Of a stretch of DNA of 32,460 bases, positions 8,088 to 17,770 are shown piece after piece. Position 1 is the first letter of the stretch. Each line of letters begins with the position of its first letter. The notes beneath the pieces were generated by a model. That model was not told the origin of the DNA. It saw nothing but the letters and a program-made list of their open reading frames with translations, and did no database searches. The translations under genes were made by a program, and so were the position numbers. The stretch comes from Bacteroides sp. (GTDB taxonomy: Bacteria > Bacillota > Clostridia > Lachnospirales > Lachnospiraceae): contig JAMPBO010000006.1 of the NCBI GenBank assembly GCA_023666705.1, positions 1-32,460 on the forward strand. The letters are read 5' to 3'.

Positions 8088-9475
8088 TGGGTTTGATAGA
8101 CAAAATCAGAAGCTATCTGAACGAGGATGAACAGGGGGAACCAAGGCTTTCCGCTGAGGATAACGAGGCAAAGAAAAAATTTGCCGCATCCATATCCTCT
8201 GATTTGGATAAAGAGACGGATGCTGAACAAAAAAACAAGCAAAGCAGCAATAAGAAACGCCCGGCGGGCGGTTTATTTTCCGTGTTCCGAAGAAAAAATA
8301 AAAACAACCCCAAAGCTCAAACAGAAGAAGAAAGCAAGACAAAACGCTCACCTGCAGAGGTGAATCCTGAGCTTTATAACAGCATACAGGAACAGGGTGC
8401 ATCAAAGGATGAGCGAAAGTCGGCACAGGATTTCTGTGAGCAGTTAATTGATGTCACCTACCATATGGAAGATATGAAACGGGAGTATAAGCTTGTGACA
8501 AGCTACCTGATTGACATACAGAAAATCGAGGAGCTTCCGGAGGATATGGCAAATGATTTGGCAGAAAATGCCAGAAGAATAGAGATGCTGAATGAAGACA
8601 AAAGCAAGTACATCCAGTCGGAGAAGCTGCTTCCAATGGAACGGTACAATGCGATGGCATCACTGGAAAAGGATGTGCCAAGTACCATAAAAAAGCTGAT
8701 TGACATGGAAGCGAGGGATAACCTTCTGAAAAATGACATGAGTTATCTGGAGGGAGAAAAGGAAGACCTCAAATTTATGCATCAGGAATATAATGAAAGT
8801 ATATCAAGGATACGAAGCATGACGGCAGTGGTGCTCACATTATTTTTAATTATCGTAGGCATCATGCTTATTTTTGCGGTCACCACAAAGAAAAGCGTCA
8901 CGGTGTATTGTCTCGCTATATTTCTTGCTGCAATGATTTTCTTTGCGGCGGCTTATGCAAAATATAAGTCACTGAAAACAGAGATAGCAGAAAATGATGC
9001 GAAGCTGAATCGGGCGATTTCGCTTTTAAATAAGGTTAAGGTCAAGTTTATCAACAATACAAATACGCTTGATTATATATATGAAAAATATGGGGTCAAT
9101 TCGTCAAATGAGCTGGAATACCAGTGGGACCAGTACAACACTATGGTTCGTGATGCGTTAAGGTATTCACAGGCGAACAATGATTTGCGGGTCTACAGCG
9201 ATGAGCTGATTAGCAAGCTGAAAACCTATGGTATAGAGGATCCGTTTGTCTGGCCAAAGCAGACAATGGCACTGATTGACAGCCGCGAGATGGTGGAAAT
9301 CAAGCATGGTCTTAATGTCAGAAGACAGAACATCAGGGAAAAGCTTGTTACCTGTGAAAAAATAAAGACAAATGCAGGGACAGCACTTCGTGCTGCCATA
9401 GATGCAAACCCGGGACTGGCGGCATATATAAATGATTTGCTTGCATCCTACAACATTAAGCTTGGGGAACAATAA
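8087..9475 (+). CDS. Membrane coiled-coil protein of the DUF5716/DUF5717 cassette
   Basis: A 462-residue protein. The first 120 residues or so are charged and low in complexity (many K, E, S; likely disordered, with a basic patch KKRPAGGLFSVFRRKNKNN). Residues about 120-240 are heptad-like coiled coil. Two adjacent transmembrane helices follow (about 247-266 and 271-290, split by TTKKS), and then a second long coiled coil (about 290-460). The two helices form a hairpin, so both coiled coils should face the same side, probably the cytoplasm. The TAATG overlap with the TPR gene couples their translation. It is the natural membrane anchor for a complex with the three upstream products (inference). 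I recognise no named family. valS starts 44 bases further on. Confidence 0.72.
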   Translation: MGLIDKIRSYLNEDEQGEPRLSAEDNEAKKKFAASISSDLDKETDAEQKNKQSSNKKRPAGGLFSVFRRKNKNNPKAQTEEESKTKRSPAEVNPELYNSIQEQGASKDERKSAQDFCEQLIDVTYHMEDMKREYKLVTSYLIDIQKIEELPEDMANDLAENARRIEMLNEDKSKYIQSEKLLPMERYNAMASLEKDVPSTIKKLIDMEARDNLLKNDMSYLEGEKEDLKFMHQEYNESISRIRSMTAVVLTLFLIIVGIMLIFAVTTKKSVTVYCLAIFLAAMIFFAAAYAKYKSLKTEIAENDAKLNRAISLLNKVKVKFINNTNTLDYIYEKYGVNSSNELEYQWDQYNTMVRDALRYSQANNDLRVYSDELISKLKTYGIEDPFVWPKQTMALIDSREMVEIKHGLNVRRQNIREKLVTCEKIKTNAGTALRAAIDANPGLAAYINDLLASYNIKLGEQ

Positions 9476-9519
9476 GACAAATTACGGATGAATGAAATAT
9501 ATTGGAGGATAGGAACATC

Positions 9520-12216
9520 ATGGCTAAGGAACTTGAAAAAAATTATAACCCGTCTGAGATTGAAGGAAGACTATATGACAAGTGGGTTGAAAAAAAATAT
9601 TTTCATGCGGAGGTTGACAGAAGTAAAAAACCGTTTACGATTGTTATGCCGCCGCCAAATATAACGGGGCAGCTTCATATGGGACATGCCCTTGACAACA
9701 CGATGCAGGACATTCTCATCAGATTTAAGCGGATGCAGGGTTACAATGCACTTTGGCAGCCGGGCACGGACCATGCGGCTATCGCCACAGAGGTTAAATT
9801 GATTGAAAACCTGAGGGAAAAAGGAATTGAAAAAGAAGACCTGGGACGTGAAGGCTTTTTAGAGAAGGCATGGGAATGGAAGGCAGAGTACGGTGGACGT
9901 ATTATTAACCAGCTTAAGCGGATGGGCTCATCTGCTGATTGGGACAGAGAGCGTTTCACCATGGACGAGGGCAATAACAAGGCAGTTACGGAGGTGTTCT
10001 GCAAGCTTTATGACAAGGGCTATATCTATAAAGGCTCACGTATTGTAAACTGGTGCCCTGTCTGTCAGACCTCTATTTCAGATGCAGAGGTTATCCATGA
10101 GGAGCAGCAGGGATTTTTCTGGCATATTAATTATCCTGTTGCAGGCGAGGAAGGAAGATTTGTTGAGATTGCTACCACAAGACCGGAGACACTCCTTGGA
10201 GATACAGCTGTCGCTGTAAATCCTGAGGATGACAGATATAAGAGCCTGATAGGAAAAAATGTTATTTTGCCACTTGTAAATAAAGAAATTCCTGTAGTTG
10301 CAGATTCTTATGTTGATATGGAATTTGGAACGGGTGTTGTTAAAATTACGCCTGCCCATGATCCGAATGACTTTGAGGTGGGTAAGAGACATAACCTTGA
10401 GGAAATTAATATTATGAATGACGATGCTACCATAAACTCCCTTGGCGGTAAATACGCAGGTATGGACCGGTATGAGGCGAGAAAGGCTATGGTGGAGGAC
10501 CTTGATAAGCTGGGACTTTTGGTTAAGGTTGAGCCGCACACACATATGGTTGGAACCCATGACAGGTGTAAGACGGTAGTTGAGCCGCTTATTAAACCAC
10601 AATGGTTTGTGAAGATGTCTGAGATGGCAAAGCCTGCAAAGGAGGCTGTTGTAAACGGAACACTCAAGCTGATACCGGAAAGAATGGATAAGACCTATTA
10701 CAACTGGCTGGACAACATCAGGGACTGGTGTATATCGAGACAGCTCTGGTGGGGACACAGAATACCTGCCTATTATTGTCAGAATTGTGGGGAGGTTATC
10801 GTTGCAAAGGAAAAGCCATGCAACTGTCCGAAGTGTAACGGTACGGAACTAAAGCAGGATGAGGATACCCTTGATACATGGTTTTCTTCTGCACTTTGGC
10901 CGTTTTCTACCTTGGGATGGCCGGAAAAGACAGAGGAGATGGATTATTTCTTCCCTACGGATGTACTTGTAACGGGATATGATATTATTTTCTTCTGGGT
11001 AATCCGGATGGTATTTTCTTCTATTGAGCAAACGGGAAGGCTTCCGTTTTCTACGGTTCTGTTCCATGGTCTTGTAAGGGATGACAAGGGAAGAAAAATG
11101 AGTAAGTCACTTGGAAATGGCATTGACCCGCTGGAGGTTATTGATAAATATGGTGCCGATGCATTGCGGTTTACGCTTGTTACAGGAAATGCACCGGGAA
11201 ATGATATGCGTTTTTATTGGGAGAGAGTTGAGGCAAGCCGAAACTTTGCCAATAAAATATGGAATGCATCCAGATTTATTTTGATGAATATTGAAAAGGC
11301 AGATATCGGTGAGGTTGCACTTTCTGACCTTACCATTGCGGACCGCTGGATTCTTTCCAAAATGAATGACCTGATTGTTGAGGTTACGGAAAACATGGAG
11401 AAGTATGAGCTGGGAATTGCAGTCTCCAAGCTTTATGATTTCCTTTGGGAGGAATTTTGTGACTGGTATATCGAGATGGTGAAGCCAAGGCTTTGGAATG
11501 ATGAGGATGAGACAAAGGCGGCTGCACTTTGGACACTGAAGAAGGTGCTCACGAACGGACTGAAACTGTTGCATCCGTATATGCCGTTCGTCACGGAGGA
11601 AATATTTGTCACCTTAAATGAGGCGGCAAACGCAAAGCCTGACAACAAGGTTTACAATGGAGGAATGTCTGATATTGCGGAGTCCATTATGATTTCTGCA
11701 TGGCCTGTTTATGAGGAAGGATACAGTTTTAAGGCAGACGAGGAGGCTGTGGATAAGCTTAAAGAGGCTGTGAGAGGCATCCGAAATATAAGAAGTGAAA
11801 TGAATGTTGCCCCAAGCAAAAAGGCAACGGTATATGTTGTTTCGCCAAAGAACGAAATAAGGGATATTTTTGCGGCGAGCAAGACATTTTTCGCCACGCT
11901 TGGATATGCAAGTGATGTTATGATACAGGAGGATAAGACGGGAATCGCCGACGATGCCGTTTCGGTTGTTATCCATGATGCGGTTATTTACATGCCGTTT
12001 GCAGAGCTTGTGGATATTGCCAAGGAGCTTGAGCGTCTGAATAAGGAAAAAGACAGACTGATGGGCGAGATAAAGCGTGCATCAAATATGCTGTCAAATC
12101 CTAAATTTGTGGACAAGGCTCCTGCGGCTAAGGTTGAGGAAGAAAAAGCGAAGCTTAAGAAATATACGGAAACTCTGGAGCAGGTAGAGGAGAGACTTTC
12201 ACAGTTGGGAGCATAA
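9520..12216 (+). CDS. valS: Valyl-tRNA synthetase
   Basis: A class I aminoacyl-tRNA synthetase charging tRNA-Val; about 898 residues, a normal bacterial length. The signature sequences are intact: [18 protein letters not shown] with HMGH at 53-56, and KMSKS at 526-530 ([13 protein letters not shown]). The editing domain region is present ([17 protein letters not shown]). A CxxC...CxxC zinc knuckle (YYCQNCGE...CNCPKCN) precedes the GTDLD-like segment. The last 60 residues or so form the usual ValS C-terminal coiled coil. The start ATG 9520 ([11 protein letters not shown]) follows GGAGGATAGGA. The in-frame TTG at 9502 lies just before that site and is rejected. Firmicute valS often has a T-box leader; none is visible here, because the gene sits only 44 bases behind the DUF5716/5717 cassette. 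Confidence 0.97.
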   Translation: MAKELEKNYNPSEIEGRLYDKWVEKKYFHAEVDRSKKPFTIVMPPPNITGQLHMGHALDNTMQDILIRFKRMQGYNALWQPGTDHAAIATEVKLIENLREKGIEKEDLGREGFLEKAWEWKAEYGGRIINQLKRMGSSADWDRERFTMDEGNNKAVTEVFCKLYDKGYIYKGSRIVNWCPVCQTSISDAEVIHEEQQGFFWHINYPVAGEEGRFVEIATTRPETLLGDTAVAVNPEDDRYKSLIGKNVILPLVNKEIPVVADSYVDMEFGTGVVKITPAHDPNDFEVGKRHNLEEINIMNDDATINSLGGKYAGMDRYEARKAMVEDLDKLGLLVKVEPHTHMVGTHDRCKTVVEPLIKPQWFVKMSEMAKPAKEAVVNGTLKLIPERMDKTYYNWLDNIRDWCISRQLWWGHRIPAYYCQNCGEVIVAKEKPCNCPKCNGTELKQDEDTLDTWFSSALWPFSTLGWPEKTEEMDYFFPTDVLVTGYDIIFFWVIRMVFSSIEQTGRLPFSTVLFHGLVRDDKGRKMSKSLGNGIDPLEVIDKYGADALRFTLVTGNAPGNDMRFYWERVEASRNFANKIWNASRFILMNIEKADIGEVALSDLTIADRWILSKMNDLIVEVTENMEKYELGIAVSKLYDFLWEEFCDWYIEMVKPRLWNDEDETKAAALWTLKKVLTNGLKLLHPYMPFVTEEIFVTLNEAANAKPDNKVYNGGMSDIAESIMISAWPVYEEGYSFKADEEAVDKLKEAVRGIRNIRSEMNVAPSKKATVYVVSPKNEIRDIFAASKTFFATLGYASDVMIQEDKTGIADDAVSVVIHDAVIYMPFAELVDIAKELERLNKEKDRLMGEIKRASNMLSNPKFVDKAPAAKVEEEKAKLKKYTETLEQVEERLSQLGA

Positions 12217-12217
12217 T

Positions 12218-14263
12218 ATGAACAACGAAAAAATCCTGAAAAAGAAAATAGAAAAATACCTGTTGGGACCTATGGCTGCACAGCTTGTTTTGGTTGTGAT
12301 GTGCATTGCATTGTTTTTTATTGATAAAAAATGTGCACTTGTAGCTACAATCGTCACGGTTGGAGTTATCATAGGAGAGGTTATCAATTATTATGTATCC
12401 AAGGCAAGCGTTCTGCCCACACTTATGAGCTTTGCACTGGAGCAGGGACAGATACAGAAGGAGCTCCTCAATGAGCTGGCAGTCCCGTATGCACTGATTG
12501 ACACGGACGGTAAAATACTGTGGGGAAACAAGCAGTTTATTTCCAAGGTAGGAGACGGTTCAAAGAAAAAAATCAGAAAGAACATTGCCACCTTTTTTCC
12601 ACAGGTTGCCGCTGAGATAATCGGTGTCAAGGATGTAATCAATCTTGATTTGGAATATAAGGATGCAAGCTATGTGGCGGAAATTAAAAAAATAGAGCTG
12701 GATGAGATTTTCGATGATGAGGACACGGTTGTATCTACAAACGGGGAGGCATTGATTGCACTGTATCTGTTTGATGTTACGGAGCTGAACCACTATAAGC
12801 GTGAAAACAAGGAGCAAAAGCTGGTTGCGGGTCTTTTGTATATCGATAATTATGATGAGGTAATGGAAAATACGGAGGAGGTTCGCCATGCATTGGTTGA
12901 AGCATTAGTTGACCGACGGATTAACATGTACCTTGGAAGCATTGACGCCATTGTCAAGAAAATGGAAAAGGATAAATACCTGTTTGTGTTCCGCCAGAAA
13001 TTTCTCCCGCAGCTTAAGGAGACAAAGTTTGCTATTCTTGATGAGGTTAAGAGTATCAATGTGGGAAATGAAATTCCAATCACCTTAAGCATTGGTGTAG
13101 GTGCCGAGACGGAAAGCTTTATGGAGGCATATGAGTATGCACGTGTTGCCATGGGACTTGCCCTTGGACGTGGTGGGGATCAGGCAGTCGTAAAGCATGG
13201 GGAGAAGATACTTTACTTTGGCGGAAAGAGTGGTGGAACGGAGAAGACCACAAGAGTCAGGGCGAGAGTGAAAGGACAGGCATTTACCGAGCTTTTGAAT
13301 GATAAAAACCGCGTTATCATTATGGGACATAAGAGACCTGATGCAGATGCCTTTGGCTCTGCCGTAGGTGTTTATAGACTTGTAAAATCCTTTAACAAGG
13401 ATGCCCATATTGTTATCAATGAGGTTACCTCTGCCATTCGGCCTGTGATAAGCAGCTTCAAGGGTAACAGCTTATATGGTGACGACATGATATATAACAG
13501 TGAGCAGGCGATAAGCTGTATTGACGACAAAACGCTGGTTGTGGTTGTTGATGTCAACAGACCAAGCATGACGGAATGTGAGGAGCTTTTGTCCCTTGCA
13601 AAGTCGGTTGTGGTGTTTGACCATCACAGACAGACAAATGAAACAATTGAAAATGCTACGCTGTCATACATTGAGCCGTATGCATCCTCCGCCTGTGAAA
13701 TGGTTGCGGAAATGATGCAGTACATTGACGTGAAGGTGAAGATAAGACCGGTTGAGGCAGATGCAATGTATGCAGGTATTGTAATAGACACGGATAACTT
13801 TGTGACCAAAACGGGCGTCAGAACCTTTGAGGCTGCTTCGTATCTTAGAAGGAACGGTGCGGATGTTGTCAGGGTCAGAAAAATGTTCCGGAGCGACATG
13901 TACTCCTTTAAGCAGCTTGCAGAGGGTGTTATCAATTCAGAGACTTATATGGGTGTTTTTGCATTGTCGAAAGTAAGACCTGAGCAGTCGGATGCACCTA
14001 CAGTTGTTGCCGCAAAGGTTGCAAATGAGCTGTTAAATGTAGAGGGTGTCAGGGCTTCCTTTGTCGTTACGGAACATGGAGGTACTTCGTATATCAGTGC
14101 CCGTTCTGTGGATGATATTAATGTTCAGGTTATTATGGAGAAGCTTGGCGGAGGCGGACACGCCAATATAGCGGGAGCACAGCTTAAGGATGTTTCGGAT
14201 ACGGATGCACTGGAAAAAATTAAGCAGCTTCTGGATGAAATGTACAAGGCAGGAGATATATAG
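12218..14263 (+). CDS. gdpP: Cyclic-di-AMP phosphodiesterase GdpP (YybT family)
   Basis: A 681-residue membrane enzyme that hydrolyses c-di-AMP to pApA. Domain order: two N-terminal transmembrane helices (about 15-65), a PAS domain (about 80-185), a degenerate GGDEF domain (about 190-340, ending LGRGGDQAVV, where GGDQ replaces GGDEF as in YybT), and a DHH/DHHA1 phosphodiesterase. The catalytic metal ligands are visible: H371, D375 and D377 in GHKRPDADAFGS, and D468-H469-H470 in VVFDHHRQT. The C-terminal GGGGHANIAGAQ is intact. The start follows GGGAG and lies one base after the valS stop. Order gdpP-rplI-dnaB matches Bacillus yybT-rplI-dnaC. Confidence 0.95.
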   Translation: MNNEKILKKKIEKYLLGPMAAQLVLVVMCIALFFIDKKCALVATIVTVGVIIGEVINYYVSKASVLPTLMSFALEQGQIQKELLNELAVPYALIDTDGKILWGNKQFISKVGDGSKKKIRKNIATFFPQVAAEIIGVKDVINLDLEYKDASYVAEIKKIELDEIFDDEDTVVSTNGEALIALYLFDVTELNHYKRENKEQKLVAGLLYIDNYDEVMENTEEVRHALVEALVDRRINMYLGSIDAIVKKMEKDKYLFVFRQKFLPQLKETKFAILDEVKSINVGNEIPITLSIGVGAETESFMEAYEYARVAMGLALGRGGDQAVVKHGEKILYFGGKSGGTEKTTRVRARVKGQAFTELLNDKNRVIIMGHKRPDADAFGSAVGVYRLVKSFNKDAHIVINEVTSAIRPVISSFKGNSLYGDDMIYNSEQAISCIDDKTLVVVVDVNRPSMTECEELLSLAKSVVVFDHHRQTNETIENATLSYIEPYASSACEMVAEMMQYIDVKVKIRPVEADAMYAGIVIDTDNFVTKTGVRTFEAASYLRRNGADVVRVRKMFRSDMYSFKQLAEGVINSETYMGVFALSKVRPEQSDAPTVVAAKVANELLNVEGVRASFVVTEHGGTSYISARSVDDINVQVIMEKLGGGGHANIAGAQLKDVSDTDALEKIKQLLDEMYKAGDI

Positions 14264-14302
14264 ACTACTGACATAGTTGCTATGGTCAATGAGTTGTGTC
14301 AT

Positions 14303-14332
14303 CCCATTTGCTGAAAGCAAATATGGAATGGG
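14303..14332 (+). promoter_or_regulatory. Hairpin in the gdpP-rplI intergenic region
   Basis: ATTTGCT (14306-14312) pairs with AGCAAAT (14316-14322) across a 3-base loop. CCCATT (14303-14308) can alternatively pair with AATGGG (14327-14332). The two pairings share bases and are mutually exclusive in part. There is no T tract, so this is not an obvious terminator. It lies 28 bases before the rplI start and could be a processing site or a leader. Function not known. Confidence 0.35.
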
Positions 14333-14360
14333 CTGATGTTCAAAACAGGAGGGAAAGGAT

Positions 14361-14810
14361 ATGAAGGTTATATTGCTTCAGGACGTAAAAAGTCTTGGTA
14401 AGAAGGATGAGATTGTAAATGTTTCAGACGGATATGCGAGAAACTTTGTTTTACCTAAAAAGCTTGGTGTGGAGGCAACTCCAAAAAATTTAAACGAGCT
14501 TAAGCTGAAAAAGGCACATGAGGATAAGGTGGCAGCAGAGGTGCTTGCAGCAGCAAATGCCCTTGCTGAGCAGATGAAGGAGGAGAGTGTCACGCTTTCC
14601 ATTAAGGTTGGAGAGGGCGGAAAAACATTTGGCTCCGTGTCTTCAAAGGAGATTGCAGAGGCAATTAAAAAGCAACTTGGACATGAGGTTGACAAGAAAA
14701 AAATTGTACTCCGTGAGCCAATTAAGAGTCTGGGAACACATATTGTTGATATAAAGCTACATACAAAGGTTACAGCCAAGTTGAGTGTTAAGGTTGTTGA
14801 GGGAAAGTAG
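14361..14810 (+). CDS. rplI: 50S ribosomal protein L9
   Basis: A 149-residue protein of standard L9 length. The N-terminal RNA-binding domain begins [19 protein letters not shown] and contains the L9 signature [21 protein letters not shown] long connecting helix (about 45-75) leads to the C-terminal domain (about 80-149; [16 protein letters not shown], ending VKVVEGK). It binds domain V of 23S rRNA near the L1 stalk. An AGGAGGGAAAGGAT ribosome-binding site precedes the ATG. It lies between gdpP and dnaB, the usual Firmicute arrangement, and ends 9 bases before dnaB. Confidence 0.97.
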   Translation: MKVILLQDVKSLGKKDEIVNVSDGYARNFVLPKKLGVEATPKNLNELKLKKAHEDKVAAEVLAAANALAEQMKEESVTLSIKVGEGGKTFGSVSSKEIAEAIKKQLGHEVDKKKIVLREPIKSLGTHIVDIKLHTKVTAKLSVKVVEGK

Positions 14811-14819
14811 AGCAATTTT

Positions 14820-16169
14820 ATGGATGAAAACAACATAAGACGTATACAACCGCATAATAGTGAGGCTGAGCAATCTGTGATTGGTTCCATGATTATGGAC
14901 AGGGATGTTATTTCAGACGTGTCCGATTTATTGGTGAGGGATGATTTTTACAATTCCCAGTATGGTATCCTTTATGAAAACATGGTTGAACTTTATAATG
15001 AGGGTCGGCCTGTTGATATGGTTACCTTGTCTGAGCGGCTTAAAATGAAAGACATTCCTGATGAAATATGCAGTCCGGAATATATTGCAGGGATAATATC
15101 AGCAGTTCCAACATCAGCAAATGCAAAGCATTATGCCCAGATTGTCCAGGACAAGGCAGTTTTGAGGAAAATGATTTCCATTACTGAGGCAATAACGACA
15201 GACTGCTTCCGTGATAGTGATAAGGTGGAAAACATACTGGAGGATGCGGAAAGTAAAATATTTAAGCTGGTGCAGACAAGAAACGGTTCTTCCGATTTTG
15301 TTCCCGTGTCCAAAATTGTAATAAATGTAATCGCTGAGATGGAGGCAGCAGCAAGAAATAAGGGAAAGGTTACAGGGCTTGCAACAGGATTCACGGACCT
15401 TGACAATATGCTTACGGGTCTTCATGGGGGCGAGCTTTTGCTTGTGGCAGCCAGACCAGCCATGGGAAAAACGGCATTTGTCCTAAACATTGCCCATGAT
15501 CTGGCAGTTGTACATAAAACTCCGTGTGCAATATTTTCACTTGAGATGAGCAAGGAGCAGCTTATCTCCCGTATGATAGCCATAGATGCCATGGTGGACT
15601 CTAAGAGCATGAAGCTTGGAAACATGGTGGATGAGGATTGGGACAAGGTGATTGAAAGCGTGGATGACATTGCAAGGGCTCCACTTTTTATTGATGATAA
15701 TTCAGCAATCACCGTTGCTGAGCTTCGTTCCAAATGCAGAAAGCTGAAGCAGACCCAGAATATTCAGCTTATTATCATCGACTATTTACAATTGATGAGC
15801 TCGAACAGACCGGTTGAGTCGAGGCAGCAGTTTATTTCGGATGTGTCGAGGGCACTTAAAAATCTGGCAAGGGAGCTGAATGTGCCCGTCATAGCACTGT
15901 CACAGCTTAGCCGTGCGGTGGACAGCAGACCGGAGCACAGACCTGTTCTCTCGGATTTGAGGGAATCAGGTGCAATTGAGCAGGATGCGGATGTTGTCAT
16001 GTTTATTTACAGGGATGAGTATTACAATCCTGAGACAACAACAAAGCCGCAGACAGCAGAAATCATTATTGCAAAACAGCGTAATGGTGAGACGGGAAGT
16101 GTGGATCTCCGGTGGATAGGTAAATATACAAAGTTTGCGGATCCGGAAAAGCAATACCGGCAGCCGTAG
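14820..16169 (+). CDS. dnaB: Replicative DNA helicase (DnaB; DnaC in Bacillus nomenclature)
   Basis: A 449-residue hexameric fork helicase. The N-terminal DnaB domain (about 8-115) starts RIQPHNSEAEQSVIGSMI. The linker is followed by a RecA-like ATPase domain with Walker A ARPAMGKTAF (G216, K217, T218), a Walker B-type LIIIDYLQLM, a SQLSRAVDSRPEHRPVLSDLRESGAIEQDAD segment carrying the usual arginine-rich and sensor region, and the C-terminal IIIAKQRNGETG. All hallmark motifs are intact and the length is normal; no intein is present. The ribosome-binding site lies inside the end of rplI, suggesting coupling. No DnaC/DnaI-type loader gene is nearby. Confidence 0.97.
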   Translation: MDENNIRRIQPHNSEAEQSVIGSMIMDRDVISDVSDLLVRDDFYNSQYGILYENMVELYNEGRPVDMVTLSERLKMKDIPDEICSPEYIAGIISAVPTSANAKHYAQIVQDKAVLRKMISITEAITTDCFRDSDKVENILEDAESKIFKLVQTRNGSSDFVPVSKIVINVIAEMEAAARNKGKVTGLATGFTDLDNMLTGLHGGELLLVAARPAMGKTAFVLNIAHDLAVVHKTPCAIFSLEMSKEQLISRMIAIDAMVDSKSMKLGNMVDEDWDKVIESVDDIARAPLFIDDNSAITVAELRSKCRKLKQTQNIQLIIIDYLQLMSSNRPVESRQQFISDVSRALKNLARELNVPVIALSQLSRAVDSRPEHRPVLSDLRESGAIEQDADVVMFIYRDEYYNPETTTKPQTAEIIIAKQRNGETGSVDLRWIGKYTKFADPEKQYRQP

Positions 16170-16193
16170 CAAATGAAAAGGGAGAGGGGATTT

Positions 16194-17684
16194 ATGTATC
16201 AGACGTTTTTAACACTTCAGTACATTGGTATTTTTATTCTGGCAATGGAGCTTATATATACGCATTTTCAAAATACATCCAAAATCCAGAATTCACTAAT
16301 GATGATGGAAATATCTTTATTGCTCAATTTTGTGGGGTATTTATTTGAGCTTAAGGCAAAAAATCTTGAAGATGCATTGATGGCGGTTAAAATTTCTTAT
16401 TTGGGAAAGCCGCTTATTTTGCTGTTCATGTTTTTGTTCGTGCTTGAATATTGTCATGTAAAGCTTCCAAAGTTGTTGGAAATAGTTATTATTTTATATC
16501 ACGCATCTGTTATTGTAATGGTAAACACATGTGAAAACCACGAGCTGTTTTACAACAACATTTCCTTTGTGGATGAGGGCGTATTTCCCCATATCGTGTT
16601 TGGACATGGATTTTTCTACATTATCAATACATTGGTTATATTTTTTTACAGTGCTTTCATCTTTTATATATGTATCAAAAAGCTGTGTACCATTGAAAAT
16701 AAAAATGAGAAAATGCAGATTTGGCTTATTATGCTTATGGTAGTATTGCCTTTGATTGGACTGGTGCTGTTTTTTAGCGGAGTATGTAAAGGGTATGACT
16801 GTACCTTGTTCGGATATTTGTTTGCAACATTAATACAGCTCGTGCTTATGATAAGGTATCATTTATTTGATACCGTTACACTGGCAAAGGAGCAGGCAAT
16901 TGACAATTTGAAGGACGGCATTGTTGTGTTCAATAACAATGATATGATGCTTTACCTGAACCGTCAGGCAAAATCTCTTATCCCTGAAACTGAGGAAAAA
17001 AACGTGTCAACGAGGGAGGATATTCCACGAATTAATACGCTGCTTGAAAATGAGGAAATGCTGTTTCATGATGAAAAGGTGTATGCACTGGATGACCGTC
17101 AGATTGATAAGCGGGGAGAAAACTATGGTCATATGTATATTTTAAACGATATTACAGACAGCTACAACTACACGAATCTTTTGCATAAAAAGGCATATGT
17201 GGATGTGAATACAGGGGCAAAGAACAGAACCTGCTTTGAGGAGGATATACAGAAGCTGGACGAAAGGCTTGCGGAAGAGACAGACAAGACTTTGGAAATT
17301 GGTGTGATTGTGTGTGACTTAAATGGATTAAAGCACACCAATGATACGTATGGACATGCTGTAGGTGATCAGATGATTGCGACAGCAGCAAAAATCATGC
17401 AGACGGAAATGACGGGTGCAAAGGATGTGTACCGCACGGGCGGCGATGAGTTTGTGGTTCTGTACGTAGGTGAGAATTGCTCAAAAATGCAGGAGGATAT
17501 CCGCAAGGTGGAGCAGGTTTGTGAGGAGGAGAGCAAAAAGTATAACTTCCCTCTGAGTATTGCCATGGGTCACACCTTAAATCAAAAGGGTGAAAAATTG
17601 GAGGAAATACATAAACGTGCGGATGATGCCATGTATGTCCGTAAAATGGAAATGAAAAAAGAAAATCCGGCATTAGTCAGATAA
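16194..17684 (+). CDS. Membrane diguanylate cyclase: 7TM sensor, PAS-like linker, GGDEF
   Basis: About 496 residues. Residues about 1-225 contain seven hydrophobic helices of the histidine-kinase-type 7TM sensor module. A PAS-like segment follows (about 230-320; DNLKDGIVVFNNNDMMLYLN), and then a GGDEF domain (about 330-490) with an intact GGDEF at 416-420 and the metal-binding ICDLNGLKHTND-type loop. It should make c-di-GMP. The autoinhibitory RxxD site that normally precedes GGDEF appears absent: the matching stretch reads MTGAKDVYRT. The start is ATG 16194 (MYQTFLTLQYIG) after GGGAGAGGGG. The in-frame ATG at 16173 lies just before this site and is rejected. It is 24 bases after dnaB and probably the last gene of that operon. 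Confidence 0.86.
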   Translation: MYQTFLTLQYIGIFILAMELIYTHFQNTSKIQNSLMMMEISLLLNFVGYLFELKAKNLEDALMAVKISYLGKPLILLFMFLFVLEYCHVKLPKLLEIVIILYHASVIVMVNTCENHELFYNNISFVDEGVFPHIVFGHGFFYIINTLVIFFYSAFIFYICIKKLCTIENKNEKMQIWLIMLMVVLPLIGLVLFFSGVCKGYDCTLFGYLFATLIQLVLMIRYHLFDTVTLAKEQAIDNLKDGIVVFNNNDMMLYLNRQAKSLIPETEEKNVSTREDIPRINTLLENEEMLFHDEKVYALDDRQIDKRGENYGHMYILNDITDSYNYTNLLHKKAYVDVNTGAKNRTCFEEDIQKLDERLAEETDKTLEIGVIVCDLNGLKHTNDTYGHAVGDQMIATAAKIMQTEMTGAKDVYRTGGDEFVVLYVGENCSKMQEDIRKVEQVCEEESKKYNFPLSIAMGHTLNQKGEKLEEIHKRADDAMYVRKMEMKKENPALVR

Positions 17685-17699
17685 ATTTAAATACGGAAA

Positions 17700-17752
17700 A
17701 TAAAGGGGCTGCCACACAAAGAACCGTTTATGGGTTTTGGGGTGGCAGCCTA
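17700..17752. terminator. Convergent terminator hairpin
   Basis: GGCTGCCAC (17707-17715) and GTGGCAGCC (17742-17750) form a perfect 9-bp stem, with further ACC/GGT-type pairing inside the loop. On the minus strand it is followed by CTTTATTTT, a good terminator tail for the coat-like gene. On the plus strand only TATATATAT follows. It lies exactly between the converging diguanylate cyclase and coat-like genes. Confidence 0.75.
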
Positions 17753-17770
17753 TATATATGACTGATGTTT

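Noticed and set aside
10078-10758. A 226-codon minus-strand frame inside valS
   Set aside because: It is antisense to an intact, motif-rich valS, lacks a ribosome-binding site and has an unnatural composition.
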